DNA of 29,877 nucleotides from a virus. Shown one piece after another: positions 25,895-29,877 of this stretch. The DNA is taken from IMG/VR virus record IMGVR_UViG_3300030399_000065, positions 1 through 29,877 of that record; one strand, 5' to 3'. How positions within the stretch are numbered: position 1 is the first letter of the stretch; the number at the start of each line of letters is the position of its first letter. The notes beneath the pieces are model-generated. The model saw only the letters and a list, made by a program, of their open reading frames with translations, searched no databases and was not told the DNA's origin. A program made the translations under genes and the position numbers.

Positions 25895-26077
25895 AAAGTG
25901 GCCCGATTTAGTACCGAAACAACAAACAACAAAATAGTCATGGAAAGGGAACATTTGACAGTCCGGAATATTACTTGTACCTGTTAAATGGTTCAATTTT
26001 TATAGTAAGCGGTTTTGTCCTTTTCGGAGGAATAAAATACGACTTTTTTAATTAACAGATTCCTTGTTTCAGGCCAT

Positions 26078-26269
26078 ATGAATGCTTTTGAGTTATCGAA
26101 CATGCTTAATTCTATACTTATATTTATTGGCAGTATATTTGGGGCATTAAATTTGCACCAATATTATAAGTACAGAAAAATTATACGAGAATGTCAACGG
26201 CTCGAAACCGAAAATAATGATCTGAAATTAAAATTGTTAATATGCAATGACAACGACGCAGCAAAATGA
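26078..26269 (+). CDS. Small membrane protein with coiled coil (63 aa)
   Basis: One hydrophobic segment at residues 11-26 (NSILIFIGSIFGALNL), followed by a basic and then a charged helical tail (YKYRKIIRECQRLETENNDL) that could form a coiled coil. The N-in anchor plus coil layout resembles small spanin-like lysis proteins, but no lipoprotein partner was found, so this remains a guess. The end overlaps the next gene by 23 bases, which supports both being real. The 180 bases upstream carry no confident gene. Confidence 0.55.
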   Translation: MNAFELSNMLNSILIFIGSIFGALNLHQYYKYRKIIRECQRLETENNDLKLKLLICNDNDAAK

Positions 26270-26618
26270 GTACATGAAAAATGTCAAGTGGACTACCGCT
26301 GGCATAGTTTTTACCTCAACCATAAGCATAATAGTTACCTTAGTTTGGTTCTTCTCTGACATTAAGAGCGATATTAAAGATACCAGGACTTCTGGTCGCG
26401 AACAGATCACAGCCGTATCAACAGCTATACGTAAAACGATTGACAGCATTCAGAACCTAAACAATGAAAAATTTCAGTCGATAGCCGATGAGTTATGGGT
26501 ACTCGAATCGCCTAAAACAGTTCCACACGTTGGCGGTCATTTACCTTCTTATTATACGCAAAAATTTACAGTTGATAGCGCCGGGAACAGAACTTATAGG
26601 TTTATTCCGCATAAGTAA
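26247..26618 (+). CDS. Single-pass membrane protein in the lysis module (123 aa)
   Basis: A short hydrophilic head, one membrane segment (residues 17-37, AGIVFTSTISIIVTLVWFFS), then a soluble helical part with IRKTIDSIQNLNNEKFQ and a Tyr/Arg-containing end (NRTYRFIPHK). ATG 26247 lies inside the preceding gene; ATG 26274 (MKNVKW) is an alternative start. Topology and position before the endolysin suggest a lysis accessory or holin-regulating protein, but there is no family match that I recognise. It ends two bases before the stop of a convergent leftward gene. Confidence 0.55.
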   Translation: MTTTQQNEYMKNVKWTTAGIVFTSTISIIVTLVWFFSDIKSDIKDTRTSGREQITAVSTAIRKTIDSIQNLNNEKFQSIADELWVLESPKTVPHVGGHLPSYYTQKFTVDSAGNRTYRFIPHK

Positions 26619-26620
26619 GA

Positions 26621-26815
26621 TTAATGAATTGCCCCAAACCTGTCCAATGCCCAAATTATAATCAGCAACAGAAAGATCAGGTACAACACACCCCGTACGC
26701 GTGGCGTAAGAAAGCCAGGGATAATCAACTCCAAAATATAAAGGATGATCCAAAATAGAATTGCCGCAATCAATACGAACAGCAAAAATAGGGCTATGGC
26801 TGATAGAGTTATCAT
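26621..26815 (-). CDS. Two-helix membrane protein, leftward (64 aa)
   Basis: The leftward frame encodes two strongly hydrophobic helices (residues 5-30 and 42-57) separated by a short hydrophilic loop containing Pro-Gly and TPRVRG, ending IIWALDRFGAIH. This hairpin pattern (turn with Pro and Arg, then a helix ending W-L-x-x-F-G) is shared by many small phage membrane proteins of holin-like character. It is the only leftward gene within the lysis module and meets its rightward neighbour tail to tail with a two-base gap. A terminator facing it at 26851-26883 and hairpins farther upstream may form a regulated leader. Confidence 0.65.
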   Translation of the reverse strand: MITLSAIALFLLFVLIAAILFWIILYILELIIPGFLTPRVRGVLYLIFLLLIIIWALDRFGAIH

Positions 26816-26850
26816 GTTTCAAGAACAATATTTAGCAGAAAAGGTTTTAT

Positions 26851-26883
26851 AAAAATAGCCCGACGCTTTTTGGACACCGGGCT
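26851..26883 (-). terminator. Leftward intrinsic terminator upstream of the two-helix gene
   Basis: Read leftward, AGCCCG (26883-26878) pairs with CGGGCT (26862-26857) around a 15-base loop, followed by ATTTTT. It lies only 36 bases before the start codon of the leftward gene at 26815, so it would either insulate that gene or act as an attenuator in its leader. Confidence 0.6.
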
Positions 26884-26987
26884 TATCAACCGTCAAAATT
26901 AACTACCACATTGAAGTTGAGCGGTTAATGTCTAATGGTTAGCTTCATAAAATGCTAAGCAAATGGGTGTCGCCAACTTGCCAAAAT
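26851..26987 (-). ncRNA. Candidate structured leader or small RNA, leftward
   Basis: Three consecutive inverted repeats fill this stretch: TTAGC/GCTAA (26939-26943 with 26954-26958), a nine-pair stem with one bulged base (26888-26896 with 26917-26926), and the terminator hairpin (26857-26883) with its U tract on the left. A promoter-like AATCTTTG lies on the minus strand at 26993-27000, one mismatch from TAnnTTTG. No open frame of useful length exists. It may be an attenuating leader for the two-helix gene at 26815 or an independent RNA of about 135 bases. No known RNA family was recognised. Confidence 0.35.
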
Positions 26988-27005
26988 GTTACCAAAGATT
27001 TTTAA

Positions 27006-27013
27006 TATCTTCG
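27006..27013 (+). promoter_or_regulatory. Candidate rightward promoter
   Basis: TATCTTCG followed by CA is one base from the frequent Bacteroidota form TATCTTTGCA. It begins a roughly 70-base interval ended by the terminator at 27052-27087. The best upstream TTG (26978-26980) is slightly farther away than usual. Confidence 0.35.
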
Positions 27014-27051
27014 CATCGTATCAGTTTATTTTACCCACTTATCGTTCTTAA

Positions 27052-27087
27052 AAACGCCGTTTCCAGCAGGTTGCGGCGTTTCGTTTT
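27052..27087 (+). terminator. Intrinsic terminator, probably bidirectional
   Basis: AAACGCCG (27052-27059) pairs with CGGCGTTT (27074-27081) around a 14-base loop. Rightward it is followed by TTTCGTTTT; leftward the complement gives TTTTTAAG. It would stop rightward transcripts leaving the upstream lysis genes and leftward transcripts from the endolysin side. Confidence 0.7.
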
Positions 27088-27102
27088 ACCGGAATTCCCG
27101 GT
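27088..27102 (+). promoter_or_regulatory. Inverted repeat, possible operator
   Basis: ACCGG and CCGGT flank AATTC, 9 bases before the TACATTTG promoter element at 27112. The position between the expected -33 and -7 elements would suit a repressor or activator site. No DNA-binding protein gene is in the window. Confidence 0.3.
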
Positions 27103-27111
27103 AATTATTTA

Positions 27112-27119
27112 TACATTTG
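27112..27119 (+). promoter_or_regulatory. Candidate rightward promoter (-7 element)
   Basis: TACATTTG matches TAnnTTTG exactly and is preceded by TTATTTA, the same arrangement as near 104 and 18806. A terminator hairpin follows about 30 bases later, so the product would be either a short RNA of about 60 bases or a leader read through to the endolysin gene. Confidence 0.45.
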
Positions 27120-27146
27120 TAGAGTTTGTATTTATGAATTATGCAC

Positions 27147-27184
27147 AAAGCGGCGATCTGCGAGAGAAAGCCGCTTTTGTTTTT
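27147..27184 (+). terminator. Intrinsic terminator before the endolysin gene
   Basis: AAAGCGGC (27147-27154) pairs with GCCGCTTT (27170-27177) around a 15-base loop and is followed by a T-rich run to 27184. It lies 24 bases before the endolysin ATG and after a promoter-like site, so the endolysin either has its own promoter at 27187-27203 or depends on read-through. Confidence 0.7.
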
Positions 27185-27186
27185 AA

Positions 27187-27203
27187 TATAATTTGTACTT
27201 TTG
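27187..27203 (+). promoter_or_regulatory. Weak candidate endolysin promoter
   Basis: Two overlapping near matches lie just before ATG 27208: TATAATTTG (one extra base relative to TAnnTTTG) and TACTTTTG (exact). Use of the second would give an almost leaderless message; use of the first leaves a leader of only a few bases. No -33 element is clear. Confidence 0.25.
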
Positions 27204-27207
27204 AGTT

Positions 27208-28044
27208 ATGATATTACAGCAAGGCTCTACCGGGAACAATGTAAAGCTACTGCAACGGGCATTAGCGACGCTGGGTTATAACATTCCCGCTATCGACGGC
27301 AACTTCGGAAACATCACCAACGAGGCATTGATAAAATTTCAGATAGACCACAACCTCACTGGGGACGGAATATTAGGCCCTGAAACATTTGCGGTTATCT
27401 CGCCATTGGCTCCGTTTATTATTGATATATATCATTTATCGTTGCCCATCAACTGGGGTGCCCTTTGTCCGTGGGTAGTTGCTGTAATCGCTAAAGTATG
27501 CCAGGGCAAGACTGAAAGGGATCCCGCATTAGCTTCTAACGTGACTGGTGCGCTTGGCGCAGGTAAAAAAGCGGCCTTGTATATATTCGTAGACTTCCAG
27601 GCAACGGCGCAGGACCACCTTGATAACTTCGCGGCAAGTATAGCGGCGGCGGGAATTGACATGACGCAGATATTTGCCATAGCCATTGACGCGGAAGAAG
27701 CGGATTATGCCGATCCGGCACAAACAGCCGCCGCTAACGCGTTTATAAATGCCAACCCACAAATATGTATTCAACTGATAAAGGACATCATCACCGGGCT
27801 TAAAGCGACCTATCCGCAACAGGTGTGGTTATACACCTACCATGCGTTTTTGATGTATAATTTACTCGGGACTGTTTTTGATGCGATACTATGGTGGTCA
27901 TCTATACAACTCGACACACCGCCTACGCCTGCGGGTTATCCGGGTATTGGAGTTTGGCAGTTTAATATTGATATGACCGTTGACGGTGTTGGTGGTGTAA
28001 ACGACACAGAGATATTGTTGGACACTAAACTTTTAAATCCATGA
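27208..28044 (+). CDS. Endolysin: peptidoglycan-binding domain plus GH25 muramidase
   Basis: A 278-residue cell-wall lytic enzyme. Residues 1-65 are a PG_binding_1 domain (GSTGNNVKLLQRALATLGY; AIDGNFGNITNEALIKFQ). From residue 70 a GH25 lysozyme-like barrel follows: FIIDIYHLSLPINW (Asp73 at the first strand), AIAIDAEEADY with the catalytic Asp161-x-Glu163 pair, WLYTYHAFL, ILWWSSIQL and the closing VWQFNID strand with DGVGGVNDTEI. GH25 enzymes cut the MurNAc-GlcNAc bond of peptidoglycan. The binding domain is N-terminal. There is no signal peptide, so it needs a holin to reach the wall; the holin-like gene overlaps its stop as ATGA. Confidence 0.85.
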   Translation: MILQQGSTGNNVKLLQRALATLGYNIPAIDGNFGNITNEALIKFQIDHNLTGDGILGPETFAVISPLAPFIIDIYHLSLPINWGALCPWVVAVIAKVCQGKTERDPALASNVTGALGAGKKAALYIFVDFQATAQDHLDNFAASIAAAGIDMTQIFAIAIDAEEADYADPAQTAAANAFINANPQICIQLIKDIITGLKATYPQQVWLYTYHAFLMYNLLGTVFDAILWWSSIQLDTPPTPAGYPGIGVWQFNIDMTVDGVGGVNDTEILLDTKLLNP

Positions 28045-28370
28045 ATCAATCATTCTTCTCACAATTAATAGCGCGTCTTACTTCCGAAACGCCAATCTTC
28101 TTCAAAAAAATTGTGCTGTTTGGTATAACTTTAGGTACCATTGGAACGGGGTTAAAGGTATCAACCATTTGGGCATCCCTTCCGGCCTCATTACAGACGC
28201 TATCAGGCTACTTTATCTCTATTGGCGTGGTATGTGCCGTGGTAGCCAAAGCAACGACCACAGACCCTAATTTGCAAGCTACCGGTGGCAGTAACGTTGT
28301 GGTCAACCAAAGTGAAACACCTCCTGTAAGCACCGAAGCTCCGGTGTCGCCACCAATACCAAAAGTATAA
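28041..28370 (+). CDS. Holin-like membrane protein (109 aa)
   Basis: Coupled to the endolysin by an ATGA overlap. After a hydrophilic N-terminus with TPIFFKKIV come two hydrophobic helices (about residues 24-42 and 52-69, SGYFISIGVVCAVVAKA), then a Pro/Thr/Ser-rich soluble tail ending VSPPIPKV. Two helices plus a hydrophilic tail directly after an endolysin is the usual holin layout, and short proteins of this type accompany endolysins in other Bacteroidota phages. It would open the inner membrane at lysis. The family name cannot be stated from sequence reading alone. Confidence 0.65.
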   Translation: MNQSFFSQLIARLTSETPIFFKKIVLFGITLGTIGTGLKVSTIWASLPASLQTLSGYFISIGVVCAVVAKATTTDPNLQATGGSNVVVNQSETPPVSTEAPVSPPIPKV

Positions 28371-28375
28371 AGCAT

Positions 28376-28403
28376 AAAAAAGGCAATCATTTTATTGACT
28401 GCC
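28376..28403 (-). terminator. Leftward intrinsic terminator
   Basis: Read leftward, GGCAGTCA pairs with TGATTGCC (28403-28382, eight pairs with one G-T) around a six-base loop, followed by six T (28381-28376). It would end the leftward operon, six bases beyond the stop of the rightward holin gene. Confidence 0.75.
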
Positions 28404-28428
28404 CCAAAGGTATAGCAGGTATTTTCAG

Positions 28429-28456
28429 ATAGTCGCGCTCGCGGCTATTTTATTTT
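28429..28456 (+). terminator. Rightward intrinsic terminator
   Basis: ATAGTCGC (28429-28436) pairs with GCGGCTAT (28441-28448), one G-T pair, around GCTC, followed by TTTTATTTT. It would end the lysis transcript. It lies to the right of the leftward terminator, so the two converging transcripts overlap at their 3' ends by about 80 bases. Confidence 0.75.
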
Positions 28457-28486
28457 AGACAATAGCCAGTTTAAGAGACGAGCGAG

Positions 28487-29065
28487 TCAACTTTGCGAAT
28501 GTGCCTGTTCTTGTGGCTGCGCCAAAAACGAGGTATCCCCCTGCCCGGTTGCCAGATTACCCGATGGTACAGTTGACGGATCGGGTGCCGGTGCCGGTGC
28601 AGCGCTTGTTACTGGCACGGTTTCACCCGACAATAAATTAGGGTTGTGTATCAACTGCAGCGCGACATTAGCCTCCTGAATAGTGGTATTCCCCCCGGTA
28701 GAATTACTAATAGCATCGCCGACGATGGTAGCAAGATTAGTCAACGCAATGATCTTGCTGTTTCCAGTCAATGTTGCCACCTTGTTTAAGCCTATTGCGG
28801 CGTCCTGGGCCGCGTTGCCGGTGCTGGCAGATGTTACTAACCCGAAATCATTGAACCAGGTGTTAAGGGCTGCAAAAACAGCCGTAGATGCGCCAGGGAA
28901 GAATGCCTCAATAATTGCCTCGATAGTTTGCCCTGTTGCGGATCCCAAAAAAGTTTTTAGTACGTTCACGATCTTTTCGGCAGATGTGAAAGCCGTTTCG
29001 ACCTCTGGAACAGCCTTGCTGAACCATCCGGAAATTGTTGAACCTAAATTGCTAAAGAAACTCAT
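28487..29065 (-). CDS. Hypothetical amphipathic protein (192 aa)
   Basis: Last gene of the leftward operon. The N-terminus (MSFFSNLGSTISGWFSKAVP) is an amphipathic helix, followed by more Ala/Ile/Leu/Phe-rich helices (IIEAFFPGASTAVFAALNTW) that are not long enough for clear membrane spans, a helix with KIIALTNLATIVGDAIS, and a disordered Ala/Pro/Gln-rich tail (APAPAPDPSTVPSG). I favour this strand over the rightward open frame at 28683-29087 because of its length, its composition, its spacing to the neighbouring leftward genes and the leftward terminator after it. Function is unknown; membrane association near lysis genes is possible. Confidence 0.6.
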   Translation of the reverse strand: MSFFSNLGSTISGWFSKAVPEVETAFTSAEKIVNVLKTFLGSATGQTIEAIIEAFFPGASTAVFAALNTWFNDFGLVTSASTGNAAQDAAIGLNKVATLTGNSKIIALTNLATIVGDAISNSTGGNTTIQEANVALQLIHNPNLLSGETVPVTSAAPAPAPDPSTVPSGNLATGQGDTSFLAQPQEQAHSQS

Positions 29066-29094
29066 GATGTTGTTGTTTTTAAAGTGAAAATTAG

Positions 29095-29166
29095 CTAAAT
29101 GTTGATTAAGATGATTAAAGCGGCCAGCACCACTATGGCGGCGACCGTAATTACGTTTTCTCTCAT
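29095..29166 (-). CDS. Membrane micropeptide (23 aa)
   Basis: Reads MRENVITVAAIVVLAAL and then IILINI before TAG: a short charged head and one complete hydrophobic helix. It sits between two leftward genes, 29 bases before the next start and 23 bases after the previous stop, in the same direction. Its size rules out family assignment; small single-helix peptides of this kind are common in phages. Confidence 0.5.
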   Translation of the reverse strand: MRENVITVAAIVVLAALIILINI

Positions 29167-29189
29167 GGTTATAAATTGGTATGGTAAAA

Positions 29190-29357
29190 CTACAAAATAT
29201 TAAGCCACATTATGTTATCCCGGTCGTCAATGTTCAGCAACTCAAATTCAAATATTGGTTGATTGAATACGCATACCGGCATTTCCGGGTCTAAGGTTTT
29301 TAGAACGGCCATAATATCTTTTACAGTCCATTCTTTTTGGATGTCTATTCCGTACAT
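29190..29357 (-). CDS. Small hypothetical protein (55 aa)
   Basis: Begins MYGIDIQKEWTVKDIMAVLK and contains DPEMPVCVFNQ and LLNIDDRDN; mixed helix and strand with normal codon and residue composition and no membrane segment. Its start lies 13 bases inside the preceding leftward gene, which supports translational coupling. The WTVKDIM...LDPEMPV pattern resembles small proteins that open with a helix and a D-P-x-x-P strand in several phage early regions, but I cannot name a family. Confidence 0.6.
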   Translation of the reverse strand: MYGIDIQKEWTVKDIMAVLKTLDPEMPVCVFNQPIFEFELLNIDDRDNIMWLNIL

Positions 29358-29560
29358 TTTACAGTTAGATTATATAGTGCTTGCAAACGTAATAAAAGCT
29401 CTTCCCTCGTTTCAGTTTGTTGAATGTCGCCGTAAAACATTTCTACCTCAAACCACACAGCAAGCCATTCAATTGATATGCCGGTAAGTTTATTTAACTG
29501 CGGCATTTGATGAATTTTAGCCGCATTGACCAATTCCTGTTTTACTTCCGTTGCTTTCAT
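29345..29560 (-). CDS. Small helical hypothetical protein (71 aa)
   Basis: A mostly helical protein starting MKATEVKQELVNAAKIHQMP and including WLAVWFEVEMFYGDIQ and EELLLRLQALYNL. The start lies three bases after the stop of the gene to its right; the end overlaps the next gene by 13 bases. Position in the leftward operon suggests an early or regulatory phage protein. No motif was recognised. Confidence 0.6.
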   Translation of the reverse strand: MKATEVKQELVNAAKIHQMPQLNKLTGISIEWLAVWFEVEMFYGDIQQTETREELLLRLQALYNLTVKCTE

Positions 29561-29563
29561 TTC

Positions 29564-29866
29564 TTATCGGTGGTTAGTGTCTGCCCTTGTTTTGTCGATA
29601 AGTGCATTAATTGCGTCTCCAGCAACTTTCATGCACTTATCAAGATTATCGACTTCCATGTCTGAAATAATGGCATACAAAGCATCAAACATCGTGTCTG
29701 CATCTTTTTTTAGATTAACATTCACTTCTTGCCTCCCCATTTCAAAGGCGGATTGCATAGCTTTAAAAGCATCAGTGTTGTAAACATTAAATCGTTCGTC
29801 TTGATCGGCATATGTCCATAATCCATTTTCTTTCAATATCCGCTCAAATTTTTCCTGGTCTGTCAT
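29564..29866 (-). CDS. Hypothetical protein (100 aa)
   Basis: Starts MTDQEKFERILKENGLWTYA; helical and acidic, with FKAMQSAFEMGRQEVN in the middle and DKCMKVAGDAINALIDKTRA near the end. The start overlaps the stop of the upstream leftward gene as TAATG, and the next gene begins three bases after its stop, both marks of a compact operon. The FxxAMQxAFEMGR helix recurs in small phage proteins of unknown role. Not assigned. Confidence 0.6.
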   Translation of the reverse strand: MTDQEKFERILKENGLWTYADQDERFNVYNTDAFKAMQSAFEMGRQEVNVNLKKDADTMFDALYAIISDMEVDNLDKCMKVAGDAINALIDKTRADTNHR

Positions 29867-29877
29867 TATTTATCGTC
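29866..29877 (-). CDS. C-terminal end of another leftward gene (partial)
   Basis: Read leftward from the edge, the frame gives DDK then TAA, and the stop overlaps the next ATG as TAATG. This is the same coupling used elsewhere in the window, so the leftward operon probably extends beyond the right edge. Three residues cannot identify it. Confidence 0.4.
   Translation of the reverse strand, partial: DDK

Noticed and set aside
25895-26077. Possible small membrane peptide, a hydrophobic stretch (LNGSIFIVSGFVLFGG) ending at TAA 26053-26055
   Set aside because: The frame has no ATG after its upstream stop; only TTG 25975 is available. An ATG at 25940 opens a different frame of 15 codons. Too weak to call, though a lost start codon is possible.
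26963-27211. Rightward open frame of 82 codons in the gap before the endolysin
   Set aside because: It runs through two terminator hairpins and two promoter-like sites, has an atypical composition and overlaps the endolysin start; it is more likely a chance frame.
28683-29087. Rightward open frame of 134 codons opposite the leftward 192-residue gene
   Set aside because: The leftward frame is longer, fits the leftward operon and has a terminator after it; the rightward frame would start against the flow and has no neighbour.
1-29877. CRISPR arrays, tRNA genes, insertion sequences, integrase or attachment sites
   Set aside because: No regularly spaced short repeats, no cloverleaf-like stretch, no transposase or integrase motif and no terminal repeats were seen while reading both strands.

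Overview
The window is a piece of a tailed bacteriophage (or prophage) genome whose host is most likely a member of the Bacteroidota. The evidence is the mix of gene families, three signal peptides that end just before a Gln (a Bacteroidota habit), and several exact or near matches to the Bacteroidota -7 promoter element TAnnTTTG. The connector and muzzle-like proteins resemble those of crAss-like and related short-tailed phages, so a podovirus-type virion is the best guess. No terminase, portal, integrase, polymerase or tRNA is in the window; the capsid genes probably lie just upstream.

Layout. Positions 1-85 hold the last codons of an upstream gene and a strong intrinsic terminator. From about 116 to 18794 runs one compact rightward operon: connector/neck proteins (116-2389), a very large muzzle-like tail protein and its apparently detached C-terminal part (2395-7503), a Pro-rich protein, a cupin-like protein, two Ala/Gln-rich presumed internal proteins, a 2253-residue presumed internal (ejected) virion protein, a 39-residue strongly acidic peptide, and an ATP-grasp enzyme. 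From 18831 to 25894 is the tail-fibre module: three small structural proteins and then three fibre/tailspike-like proteins that all begin with a signal peptide. From 26078 to 28370 is the lysis module: small membrane proteins, a leftward two-helix membrane protein, a 320-base gene-free stretch rich in hairpins and promoter-like sites, a GH25 endolysin with a peptidoglycan-binding domain, and a holin-like protein.

The two transcription directions meet at about 28370-28486, where two oppositely oriented terminators cross. From 28487 to the end, a leftward operon of small unknown genes runs in from the right edge, including a 23-residue membrane micropeptide and a 55-residue protein.

The observations most worth following are: (i) the acidic 39-residue peptide translationally coupled to an ATP-grasp ligase, an arrangement resembling a peptide-modifying system; (ii) the muzzle-like protein split into two genes, with beta-rich modules inserted at the break; (iii) the three consecutive fibre genes with export signals; and (iv) the structured, promoter- and terminator-bearing non-coding stretch at 26851-27207. 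All family assignments are from reading the sequence and recalling family patterns; no database search was run.
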